NCBI GenBank assembly: GCA_949288735.1
Contig: CASELE010000020.1
Coordinates: forward strand, 1-32,911
Reading direction: 5' to 3'
DNA from: an uncultured Alistipes sp.
Lineage (GTDB): Bacteria > Bacteroidota > Bacteroidia > Bacteroidales > Rikenellaceae
DNA: 32,911 bases
A model generated the notes under the pieces. That model saw only the letters and a program-made list of their open reading frames with translations. It had not been told where the DNA came from and made no database searches. Of this stretch, positions 24,829-31,434 are shown one piece after another (the stretch's first letter is position 1; each line of letters opens with the position of its first letter). The translations under genes were made by a program, and so were the position numbers.

Positions 24829-25754
24829 CTGGCCCGGTAGGTCCACAGTTCGGGAGCCGCAGCGGCATGTTCGCGCACGAAGGCGCGGACCGTCTCACCG
24901 TCGGCCGACTCGAAGGGAGAGAGCATGTATTTCGGACCGTAGAAGTAGATGCGGCAACGGAACGCCGGCGTGCGCTCCATCGCTTCCCGGGCGGCGCGCT
25001 GTGCATTGGCCGGTGTGCTGTAGACACCCAGCACCGCGTAGGTATGGCCCGAGACGAGCCGTTCGGGTTCGGGCGTTCGCCACGGCGCGACTCCGCCGTC
25101 TGGTCCGGACACGGCGGGCTCGACCGCGGCCGCCTCTTCGGAGGCTGCCGATCCGGTATCGGGCCGCTCTTCCCGCACGGCCACGGATGCAGGGGCCGGG
25201 CCGTCTGCCGCGGCAACGGCGGCTGCGGCCGATACGGACTCTCCGGCCGCCGGACCGAAAGAGCGACCGTCGAACAGAATCCAGAGACAGGCACCGATAC
25301 CGCAGAGCGCCGCGACGGAGGCTACACCCCAGAAGAGCCAGTGCCGCCCCCCGCGACGCACGACGACCGCCTCGCGGCCGTGCGGGTTGAGCAGCCGCTC
25401 GAAGGCGGGGTCGGGGTCGAAACTCTTGTCGTGCAGGACGCCCACGCCTCCGATCGTGAGCACCTCCTTCATGGAGACCTGCTCCGTCCAGCGACGGCAT
25501 ATCTCCTCGGCCTGCTCCATCGGACAGCCCGCCGCACGGGCTATGGCATCGGCGAGCGACGGCGCGCCGTCGCACTGCGAAGAGAGCTCCACATGGCGCA
25601 CGGGCGGAATCACCCGACGGGCGGAAAGGCGACGGGCGGCCTGTCGCACGACGCGCAGCGTACCCGTACCGGGCAGAAGGACCGCCCCTTCGGCTATCAG
25701 CAGGTTGGCGATGATCTTGTCGACCTCGCGGGTCATCGGTGTCGCGTTGTTCAT
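24825..25754 (-). CDS. CCDC81-type HU domain plus SPOR domain membrane protein
   Basis: A 309-residue single-pass membrane protein. Residues about 8-60 and 60-120 form two HU-like modules of the bacterial CCDC81 type (REVDKIIANLLIAEGAVLLPGTGTL, then SLADAIARAAGCPMEQAEEIC and VLTIGGVGVLHDKSFDPDPAFERLLNP). A transmembrane helix follows (about 140-160: FWGVASVAALCGIGACLWILF), then an Ala/Glu-rich linker. The C-terminus is a SPOR domain (about 230-309: TYAVLGVYSTPANAQRAAREA, YMLSPFESADG). SPOR domains bind denuded peptidoglycan at division sites, so this protein may link cytoplasmic DNA or HU-like binding to the septum. Both ends overlap neighbours by ATGA junctions (lgt before, gtrA after). Confidence 0.87.
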   Translation of the reverse strand: MNNATPMTREVDKIIANLLIAEGAVLLPGTGTLRVVRQAARRLSARRVIPPVRHVELSSQCDGAPSLADAIARAAGCPMEQAEEICRRWTEQVSMKEVLTIGGVGVLHDKSFDPDPAFERLLNPHGREAVVVRRGGRHWLFWGVASVAALCGIGACLWILFDGRSFGPAAGESVSAAAAVAAADGPAPASVAVREERPDTGSAASEEAAAVEPAVSGPDGGVAPWRTPEPERLVSGHTYAVLGVYSTPANAQRAAREAMERTPAFRCRIYFYGPKYMLSPFESADGETVRAFVREHAAAAPELWTYRAR

Positions 25755-26614
25755 CGTTTCGTCTTTTTATCGGTTTTCCGCGGAGCCGGGGCGGCAGCCG
25801 TGGCCGGGCGTTTCAGTCCACGCCAGATCATCCACACGCCCAGCAGGATGAAGGGAATACTGAGCCACTGGCCCATGTAGAGCGACATGGTAAGCTCGAA
25901 ATCGGACTGTTCGGTCTTGATGAACTCGATGAAGAAGCGCGTGAGGAAGATGCCTATCAGTCCCACACCGAAGAGAACACCCGGTCGGCGGCGCGCCATA
26001 TCGCGCCGGTAGTAGAGCCAGCAGAGCAGACCGAAGGTGGCCAGATAGCAGAGCGCCTCGTAAATCTGGGTCGGATGCACGGCCGAGGGGGCGTATTCGG
26101 CCATCCACTTGTACGACCGCACGAATTCGAAACCCCAGGGCAGCGAGGTCGACGTACCGAAGATCTCCGAGTTGAAGAGATTGCCCAGCCGCACCAGCGC
26201 TCCTCCGATACCCACCGGAATCATGATGCGGTCGAGCGACCAGATATAGGGCAGCCGGTTGCGGCGCGAGAAGAGCCACAGGCCGAGCAGCAGGCCGAGA
26301 GCCGCACCGTGGCTCGCCAGACCGCCGTCGCGGATTCCGGTGATGATGGTCCACGGCTCGCGCAGATACTCCATCGTATCGTAGAAGAGGCAGTGGCCGA
26401 GCCGTGCGCCGACGATCGTGGCGATGGTTCCGTACCAGAAGATCGAATCGACCACCTTCGACGGCAACCCTTCACGGCGGCAGAAACGGTCGAAAAAGAG
26501 GGCGCCGATGAGGATGGCCAGCATCCACATCAGGCCGTAATAGCGGATATCCAGTCCGAATATCCGGAACATCACGGGATCGAAATCCCAGACTACTGTA
26601 AGCATGTGCATCAT
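25751..26614 (-). CDS. lgt: Prolipoprotein diacylglyceryl transferase
   Basis: Inner-membrane enzyme that attaches diacylglycerol to the lipobox Cys of prolipoproteins, the first step of lipoprotein maturation. The 287-residue polytopic protein has IRYYGLMWMLAILIGALFF and the HGAALG-type motif in GGLASHGAALGLLLG. The Lgt signature GGALVRLGNLFNSEIFGTSTSLPWGFEF and the HPTQIYEAL motif are both present. The C-terminal 25 residues are a Lys/Ala-rich cytoplasmic tail. Several ATGs (26614, 26611, 26605) are possible. It heads a tightly overlapping set with the HU/SPOR and gtrA genes and lies 74 nt after the sensor kinase gene. At least three lipoproteins in this window would be its substrates. Confidence 0.95.
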   Translation of the reverse strand: MMHMLTVVWDFDPVMFRIFGLDIRYYGLMWMLAILIGALFFDRFCRREGLPSKVVDSIFWYGTIATIVGARLGHCLFYDTMEYLREPWTIITGIRDGGLASHGAALGLLLGLWLFSRRNRLPYIWSLDRIMIPVGIGGALVRLGNLFNSEIFGTSTSLPWGFEFVRSYKWMAEYAPSAVHPTQIYEALCYLATFGLLCWLYYRRDMARRRPGVLFGVGLIGIFLTRFFIEFIKTEQSDFELTMSLYMGQWLSIPFILLGVWMIWRGLKRPATAAAPAPRKTDKKTKR

Positions 26615-26688
26615 CTTCTCTCAGCTTGCGGCGGAACGGCGCCGGGCACCCTTCCGCGGATCAGTCAATCACGCTCCGGCTGCGGCGC

Positions 26689-27762
26689 TCAGCGTTCCGC
26701 GCCGGGTTCGGCACGCTCCAGCACGAGGGAAAAGGTGCTGCCGGCTCCCTCCTCGCTGCGCGCGGCGACGTGGCCCCCGTGGGCCTCGACTATATGTTTC
26801 ACCACTGCCAGACCCAGTCCCGTCCCCGTTCCTGCGGGTTCGCCCGCGCGGCTCTGTTCGGTCCGGTAGAAACGCTCGAAGATGCGGGGAAGCTCCTCGC
26901 GTCCGATGCCCTGCCCGTCGTCTTCCACCTCGATGAGCATGCGGTCGAGCATGTCACGGAAACGCACCCGCGTGCATCCGCCTTCGCGGCCGAAACGGAT
27001 CGAGTTGATCAGCAGGTTCTCCAGAGCAAGGGCTATGTAGCGGCGGTCGGCCCGCACCCAATAGGGCGACGGCAGCGTCGCGGCGCCGCACACCTCGATG
27101 CGGATGCCGCGGACGGCCGCTTCGGCCTCCACCTTGCGCGCGCACTCGCGGGCCAGCGCCCCCGCATCGAAGGGGGCCGTCTCGAGCCGGGCCATACCGT
27201 TCTCGAGCCGGGATATGGTGTCGAGATCGCGGGCCACGGCGACCAGCCGCTCCGTGTTGCGCGCCGCACGGTCGAGATATTCGCCGCGCATCAGTTCGTC
27301 GTCCAGTCCGCCGTCGCGCAGCGCCTCGATCTGCCCCTGCAGGTTGAGCAGCGGCGTCTTCAGTTCGCGGGCCACGCTGCCGAGATAGCTGCGCCGGAAG
27401 CGTTCGGACTCCTCGCGGCGGGCCAGTTCGCGGTCCTCCGCCTCGGCCCACGCCTTCAGCTCGTCGCCCAGACGCTCCACGCGGCGCTCCTTCTTCAGTT
27501 CATCGAGCACCTCTCCCGTGTGGACGTCGCGCGACAGAACCAGCGAATAGATGGGCCCGAGCTTGTAGGCCACATATTTGCGGATGAGCAGGAGCGCGAC
27601 GAAGAGCACCACGCAGAAGGTTCCGCCCGTCAGCGCCGCGAAGAGCGGCCAGCGGACCCCGGCGCCCGTACGGGCCACGACCAGCAGCGCCGCCGCCACG
27701 AGCAGCGCGGCGAGCAGCGCGACGCATACCGAAGCCCCCTCCTTGGTCTTTATCGCAGGCAT
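26689..27762 (-). CDS. PhoR-like sensor kinase lacking the phospho-acceptor histidine
   Basis: A 357-residue membrane protein with two hydrophobic helices (about residues 11-31 and 40-60), a short linker, and a HisKA-like dimerisation helix followed by a full HATPase_c domain. The H-box reads YLGSVARELKTPLLNLQG: canonical S-H-E-L-K-T-P is replaced by A-R-E-L-K-T-P, with Arg132 (codon CGC, minus strand 27369-27367) in place of the phosphorylated His. The N box (ENLLINSIRFG), D box (VEDDGQGIG), F box (IFERFYRTEQ) and G2 box (GTGTGLGLAVVKHIV) look intact, so ATP binding should be kept. No response regulator lies beside it. ribE is 9 nt upstream, so they share a transcript. It could be a pseudokinase, a phosphatase or scaffold, or carry a single-base error. 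Confidence 0.9.
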   Translation of the reverse strand: MPAIKTKEGASVCVALLAALLVAAALLVVARTGAGVRWPLFAALTGGTFCVVLFVALLLIRKYVAYKLGPIYSLVLSRDVHTGEVLDELKKERRVERLGDELKAWAEAEDRELARREESERFRRSYLGSVARELKTPLLNLQGQIEALRDGGLDDELMRGEYLDRAARNTERLVAVARDLDTISRLENGMARLETAPFDAGALARECARKVEAEAAVRGIRIEVCGAATLPSPYWVRADRRYIALALENLLINSIRFGREGGCTRVRFRDMLDRMLIEVEDDGQGIGREELPRIFERFYRTEQSRAGEPAGTGTGLGLAVVKHIVEAHGGHVAARSEEGAGSTFSLVLERAEPGAER

Positions 27763-27771
27763 GGCTCGCTG

Positions 27772-28365
27772 TTATCTGTAGTGTTCCATGAGTCGGGCGA
27801 TGTACTTGCCCACGATATCGAACTCGAGGTTCACGACCGACCCTACCCCGATGCGGCAGAAGTTCGTATGCGCGTACGTATAGGGGATGATGGCCACACG
27901 GAAGCTCCCCTCCTTCGAGTCGCAGACCGTGAGGCTCACGCCGTTCACCGCCACCGAACCCTTCTCCACGGTACAGAGCCCGCCCCCCTGCGGTTCGTAT
28001 TCGAAGGTGTAGTACCAGCTGCCTTCGGCATCCTCCACGGCCGTGCAGCGGGCCGTCTGGTCTACATGTCCCTGCACGATGTGGCCGTCGAGCAGCGCGT
28101 CGGGGCGCATCGAACGCTCGACGTTCACCAGATCGCCCACTTGCAGCAGTCCCAGGTTGCTGCGGTCGAGCGTCTCCTTCATGGCCGTCACCGTATAGGT
28201 GTCGCCCACGATATCCACCACCGTCAGACATACGCCGTTATGCGCTATGCTCTGATCGATCTTCAGCTCCGCGCAGAAGTCCGCGTGCAGCACGAAATCC
28301 CTGTTCTGGCGGTCCGTCCGGATCTCCACGACCTCCGCCATACGTTCCACGATTCCCGAAAACAT
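27772..28365 (-). CDS. ribE: Riboflavin synthase, alpha subunit
   Basis: Catalyses dismutation of two 6,7-dimethyl-8-ribityllumazine molecules to riboflavin. The 197-residue product has the expected two lumazine-binding repeats. Repeat 1 opens with MFSGIVERMAEVV and contains HNGVCLTVVDI; repeat 2 contains DGHIVQGHVDQTARC and VAVNGVSLTVCD. No FMN riboswitch is apparent upstream, and the other rib genes are not in the window. It sits between an HTH regulator gene (stop 10 nt upstream) and the His-less kinase gene (9 nt downstream), which is an odd operon for a biosynthetic enzyme. All residues of the conserved repeats that I can recognise are present, so it should be active. Confidence 0.96.
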   Translation of the reverse strand: MFSGIVERMAEVVEIRTDRQNRDFVLHADFCAELKIDQSIAHNGVCLTVVDIVGDTYTVTAMKETLDRSNLGLLQVGDLVNVERSMRPDALLDGHIVQGHVDQTARCTAVEDAEGSWYYTFEYEPQGGGLCTVEKGSVAVNGVSLTVCDSKEGSFRVAIIPYTYAHTNFCRIGVGSVVNLEFDIVGKYIARLMEHYR

Positions 28366-28375
28366 ATTATCCGTT

Positions 28376-28993
28376 TCAGTTCAAAATCAATTTGCCTACG
28401 ACCCTGTAGAGGGCCCCTATATCATCGTATGCCAGCACCTTGTCTCCATCGGTCCGTTCCCCGCCGGGGAGCGCGAGCCGCCATGTGCGACCGTCGGGCG
28501 CCGGATAGACCGAGCGCAAAGTTACGATTTTTCCGGAGACTATCACGTATTCCGCCCCGGGAATCACCGCTTCCGGATCCGCCGCGGCAAGCAGGAGTAT
28601 CGTACACCCGGGATGCGGAGAGTCGTCGAGACGCATGGCAAAATCGCATCCGACGGCTCCGGGTATGACCATGTTCCATGCCGGCGAAAGCGCCCCGCGC
28701 AGCGGGATGCCCTGCTCCAGCGCGACGTCGTAGTAGGGAATCTGCACGCCGCGCAGTTCGGGCGAGGCGAACATCTGCCCCTCGCCCGTCAGAAGCCAGA
28801 GCTTGTCTATCTGCGGGAATTTCTCTACGATGCGGCTGGCCACATCCTTCGAAATGCCGTTGTTGCCCCGCTTGATCTGGTAGAGGTTCTCGCCCCGCGG
28901 CAGACCGATATAGCGCGCGAAATAGTTGACCGACATGTTCGCCCACCGGATGATACTCTCGATTCTTTGCCAATTATTTTGCCTTTCCTGCAT
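28376..28993 (-). CDS. HTH transcriptional regulator with S24/LexA-like C-terminal domain
   Basis: A 205-residue protein. Residues 1-75 form an XRE-like helix-turn-helix (NYFARYIGLPRGENLYQIKRG, ISKDVASRIVEKFPQIDKLWLLTGEGQMF). The C-terminal half (about 85-205) resembles the S24/LexA fold in its IPYYDVALEQG opening and GCDFAMRLDDSPHPGCTILLL segment. In self-cleaving relatives the latter contains a G-D-S-M nucleophile motif; here it reads L-D-D-S-P-H, so autocleavage is doubtful. The start at 28993 is preferred, because the frame's first ATG at 29041 lies within the tRNA-Arg gene on the other strand. It begins a transcript with ribE and the kinase gene. No TAnnTTTG element lies immediately upstream; the nearest candidate is at 29218. 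Confidence 0.82.
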   Translation of the reverse strand: MQERQNNWQRIESIIRWANMSVNYFARYIGLPRGENLYQIKRGNNGISKDVASRIVEKFPQIDKLWLLTGEGQMFASPELRGVQIPYYDVALEQGIPLRGALSPAWNMVIPGAVGCDFAMRLDDSPHPGCTILLLAAADPEAVIPGAEYVIVSGKIVTLRSVYPAPDGRTWRLALPGGERTDGDKVLAYDDIGALYRVVGKLILN

Positions 28994-29011
28994 TGTTTCG
29001 ATTTTTTTTCC

Positions 29012-29019
29012 TATCTTTG
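29012..29019 (+). promoter_or_regulatory. -7 element of tRNA-Arg
   Basis: TATCTTTG ends 7 nt before the first base of the tRNA, a good position for direct initiation near the mature 5' end. Confidence 0.65.
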
Positions 29020-29026
29020 CACCCAC

Positions 29027-29098
29027 GGTCCCGTAGTTCAATGGATAGAATTTAAGATTCCGGTTCTTACGATGAAGGTTCGAATCCCTCCGGGACTA
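29027..29098 (+). tRNA. tRNA-Arg (anticodon CCG)
   Basis: A 72-nt cloverleaf for CGG codons. The acceptor is GGTCCCG with CGGGACT (G-T end pair), the D arm GTTC/GAAT, and the anticodon stem TAAGA/TCTTA encloses the loop TTCCGGT with anticodon CCG. The T arm is GAAGG-TTCGAAT-CCCTC, which contains one A-C mismatch in the middle. The discriminator base is A and no CCA is encoded. Confidence 0.92.
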
Positions 29099-29102
29099 CT
29101 CG

Positions 29103-29136
29103 ACGGGCGGCTGTCAACGGACAGACCGCCCGTTTT
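29103..29136 (+). terminator. Intrinsic terminator of tRNA-Arg
   Basis: ACGGGCGG plus CTGTC (29103-29115) pairs with GACAG plus CCGCCCGT (29120-29133, one bulged A), with a 4-nt loop and a T run at 29133-29136. Confidence 0.75.
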
Positions 29137-29217
29137 CATCTTCAGCCGCCGCCCGCCGCAGCGGTTTCCCGCCACGACGGCGGCTCCGTATCGGGAATCC
29201 GGTCCGGGCCACGCGAA

Positions 29218-29248
29218 CAAAAATAGTAACAAAAATCGATTGAACAAT
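29218..29248 (-). promoter_or_regulatory. Candidate promoter for the HTH-ribE-kinase transcript
   Basis: On the minus strand ATTG (29248-29245) is followed after 19 nt by TATTTTTG (29225-29218), a full -7 match with a one-mismatch -33. Transcription from here would cross the tRNA-Arg locus in antisense before reaching the HTH gene at 28993. Confidence 0.4.
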
Positions 29249-29250
29249 AG

Positions 29251-29298
29251 AAAAAACGGGAGAACCGGATCCTCCGCAAGGTCCGGTTCTTCCGTTTT
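29251..29298 (-). terminator. Intrinsic terminator after the TM2-DUF2752 genes
   Basis: A 17-bp stem (29253-29269 with 29282-29298, one G-U pair). On the minus strand it is followed by a T run (complement of the A run 29251-29256). It lies about 90 nt past the DUF2752 stop. Confidence 0.7.
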
Positions 29299-29384
29299 CC
29301 GCCTGTTTTCAGCGGAAGGAAAGGCAGAAAAAATCGGTGACGACGCGGCGGCGCCGGCATTCGCCGTACCGTGACGCCGCGGCA

Positions 29385-29696
29385 TCACCGCATGCGGCCG
29401 AGCCGGCCGGAGCGCTCCTCCACGAGCCGGCCCACCCAATGCGCCCAAAGCCAGAGCAACAGCGGCGCCACGACCACGACGGCCGGATTGTAGGCCCAGG
29501 CAGCGGCGCCGTCGAGACGGGCCAGCGATACCAGAGCCCGCGTCATGCCGCAACCCGGACAAGGGAACCCCGTAAGATTACGGAAGAGACAGAACGTAGA
29601 CGCACCCGGCTCGAAAAGAGAGTCGGGCCAGGCGTACAGGAGCAGCGGCAGGAACACCGCCGCAGCTATCCGTCCGCATCCGAAAAAGCGGGACAC
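29385..29696 (-). CDS. DUF2752 small membrane protein
   Basis: A 103-residue protein with two or three hydrophobic helices (RIAAAVFLPLLLYAW, WAYNPAVVVVAPLLLWLWAHWV). It has the DUF2752 signature FPCPGCGMTRALVSLARLD, a Cys-x-x-Cys motif that could bind metal. The function of the family is not known to me. It is encoded 10 nt downstream of a TM2-domain gene, a pairing often seen in Bacteroidota and suggesting a shared membrane role. The strong hairpin at 29251-29298 ends this two-gene unit. Confidence 0.88.
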   Translation of the reverse strand: MSRFFGCGRIAAAVFLPLLLYAWPDSLFEPGASTFCLFRNLTGFPCPGCGMTRALVSLARLDGAAAWAYNPAVVVVAPLLLWLWAHWVGRLVEERSGRLGRMR

Positions 29697-29706
29697 GGCG
29701 CCTCCG

Positions 29707-30033
29707 TTACCGGTTGCGGATTACCCGGCCTTCGCCGTCCTTGTACTCGCCGCAGAGCAGCATAATGAAGTCCACGAGCGCCCAGATGCCGCAGCCGCCC
29801 ATCGTAAGGAGCTGGACCACGCCTATCACCGTCTTGCCCGAATAGAAACTGTGGATACCCAGACAGCCGAGAAAGATGCAAAGCAGCAGTGTGACCAGCC
29901 AATCCTTCTCGCTCAGGTTCGGATCGGCCGGACGCTGTTCGGTCTTCACGCAATAGACACATCCGCAATAGGGACAACTCGGAGCCGTATCGGAGATCTG
30001 CTTTCCGCACTCCCTGCAATATATCAGTGCCAT
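29707..30033 (-). CDS. Zinc-ribbon TM2-domain membrane protein
   Basis: A 108-residue protein. An N-terminal zinc ribbon (CRECGK and CPYCGC, residues about 6-25) precedes a TM2 domain of two helices joined by a short loop (VTLLLCIFLGCLGIHSFYSGKTVIGVVQLLTMGGCGIWALVDFIMLL). The loop has the family's G-x-H-x-F-Y-x-G pattern. The function is unknown. It is first of a two-gene operon with DUF2752 and has a TAACTTTG element about 85 nt upstream. The start at 30033 gives MALIYCRECG, placing the ribbon at the extreme N-terminus, as usual. Confidence 0.9.
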   Translation of the reverse strand: MALIYCRECGKQISDTAPSCPYCGCVYCVKTEQRPADPNLSEKDWLVTLLLCIFLGCLGIHSFYSGKTVIGVVQLLTMGGCGIWALVDFIMLLCGEYKDGEGRVIRNR

Positions 30034-30118
30034 AATCCGGTAGTTTTACATATCGGACAGACGGCCAGCACTCCGCCGGTCCGGTGAACGGCCGGGTGCA
30101 GGGTCCTCCGATTTTCCA

Positions 30119-30126
30119 CAAAGTTA
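30119..30126 (-). promoter_or_regulatory. -7 element of the TM2-DUF2752 operon
   Basis: TAACTTTG on the minus strand matches TAnnTTTG. It lies between the terminator of the anti-sigma gene and the TM2 gene, with a predicted leader of about 75-80 nt. Confidence 0.5.
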
Positions 30127-30195
30127 ATCAAAACCTCCGACACATGGAACCCAAAACGGAGAAATTCCGCGACGACCGGACACACGGGAGGCATG

Positions 30196-30220
30196 AAAAA
30201 GCCGGACCTCCGGGCCCGGC
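30196..30220 (-). terminator. Intrinsic terminator of the sigma/anti-sigma operon
   Basis: On the minus strand an 8-bp stem (30220-30213 with 30208-30201, one G-U pair) and a 4-nt loop are followed by five T (complement of 30196-30200). It lies 24 nt past the stop of the anti-sigma gene. Confidence 0.8.
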
Positions 30221-30243
30221 CGATTCTTGTACGCCGCAAACGA

Positions 30244-31434
30244 TCAATAGGTGAAGCGGATGCCCAGTCGCAGGTCGAGTGCGACCTTCGAATCGCTGTA
30301 GGCCGTACGCAGCGACATGCGGGAGAGGTAGCGGGTCGCTGCCGGTTCGAAGAAAAGCGCCGCACGGCCACCCAGACGGTACTGCGCTCCGACAAGAGCC
30401 GAGACCGACCAGAGCACCCCCTTCTCGTGCAACCGGTCATCGCCGAAGCGGGCCCCGGCGCAGAGTTCGGCCATGCCCCCCGCACCGAGATACATGCCGA
30501 AACGCCCCGTCTGCAGGAACCGCCAGTTCACACGCAGCGGAATGCCCACCAGATGGACCCGCTGGCGGATATCGCGCCGCATGCCCGGCAGCGAAACGTC
30601 CGACCGCAGCAGCGAATAGTTGAGGCCCGTCTCTACCGAGAAGCCGCGGCGGAGCTCCTTGCGGAAGGTAGCCCCGAAGCTGACGGTCTGACGATGGCGG
30701 AATTCGTACTCGTCGTAGCCCGTATCGAGACTCGAAAGAGCGTTCGCACCCATCGGGAGGCCGCTGCGCTGCAGCATGGAGAGGCTTCCCGCGTTGCCCG
30801 CATTGCCCATCACACCCGCCGCGAAGAGACTCACGGCACCGCCTCGGCGTGCGCGGCCGGACGGAAGGGCGTCGGCCAGCAGGTCGTCGAGACCGTCCGC
30901 CGCCCCGTCCTGCGGGCTCCGCAAGACAGAGGCCTCCTCCGTGCGGGTGTCGGCGCCCGCTCTGTCGGCGGCAGCCGGGGCCGCCGCGGGCTCTCCGGCC
31001 TCCGGGACGGAGGCGACCTCCGGAGCAATTCCCGCCGCGCGGAGCGCGCGCCCCTGCACGCCACGGGCCGACGGGAGCGGTTCAGACGCGGAAGCGGCGA
31101 TCCGCTCCGCATAAAGAAGGGAGGAGGCCGGAACCTCTCCGGTCCCGACACTCCCCCGTTGTGCGCCGACAGCCGTTTCGGATACCGAAACAACCCTTTT
31201 TTTCATCACATTATGATCTATTCGCAGAACTCGAACTCCGATAGAAACACAAACCAGTATCGAAGCGGCTGCGGCGACATATTTCCAAATCTTCCGAGGA
31301 GCACGGACCCGCGCGCCGAGCGCTGTCCGCCGGTCGCGGCACAGCCGCTCCCAGCCTCCGGCGGGCGCCGGCACCTCCGCCCCGCGGAGCTTCCGGCCTA
31401 CGGCCTTCGCCCACTCCTCGTGTTCCTGCATCAT
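30244..31434 (-). CDS. Candidate dual membrane-spanning anti-sigma factor (Dma-like), anti-sigma/TM/linker/outer-membrane barrel
   Basis: A 396-residue protein with an unusual layout. Residues 1-48 are cytoplasmic and anti-sigma-like (EHEEWAKAVGRKLRGAE, then PAGGWERL). Residues about 49-70 are one transmembrane helix (IWKYVAAAASILVCVSIGVRVL), and there is no cleavable signal peptide. Residues about 71-195 are a low-complexity Ala/Ser/Glu/Pro linker that could cross the periplasm. From about 196, and clearly from 245, amphipathic strands resemble an eight-stranded outer-membrane barrel (TVSFGATFRKELRRGFSVETGLNYS, GMYLGAGGMAELCAGARF, VALDLRLGIRFTY), ending in an aromatic residue as barrel proteins do. 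The start at 31434 overlaps the sigma gene's stop by ATGA. This matches the Dma proteins of Bacteroides, which bind a cognate ECF21 sigma factor and affect vesiculation. Function here is inferred from architecture. Confidence 0.85.
   Translation of the reverse strand: MMQEHEEWAKAVGRKLRGAEVPAPAGGWERLCRDRRTALGARVRAPRKIWKYVAAAASILVCVSIGVRVLRIDHNVMKKRVVSVSETAVGAQRGSVGTGEVPASSLLYAERIAASASEPLPSARGVQGRALRAAGIAPEVASVPEAGEPAAAPAAADRAGADTRTEEASVLRSPQDGAADGLDDLLADALPSGRARRGGAVSLFAAGVMGNAGNAGSLSMLQRSGLPMGANALSSLDTGYDEYEFRHRQTVSFGATFRKELRRGFSVETGLNYSLLRSDVSLPGMRRDIRQRVHLVGIPLRVNWRFLQTGRFGMYLGAGGMAELCAGARFGDDRLHEKGVLWSVSALVGAQYRLGGRAALFFEPAATRYLSRMSLRTAYSDSKVALDLRLGIRFTY

Noticed and set aside
28200..28400. 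An FMN riboswitch upstream of ribE
   Set aside because: Only 10 nt separate ribE from the preceding gene, leaving no room for an RFN element, and none is seen further up in non-coding sequence.
28994..29041. N-terminal extension of the HTH regulator to 29041
   Set aside because: It would make the start codon lie inside tRNA-Arg and adds non-conserved residues before the normal opening.
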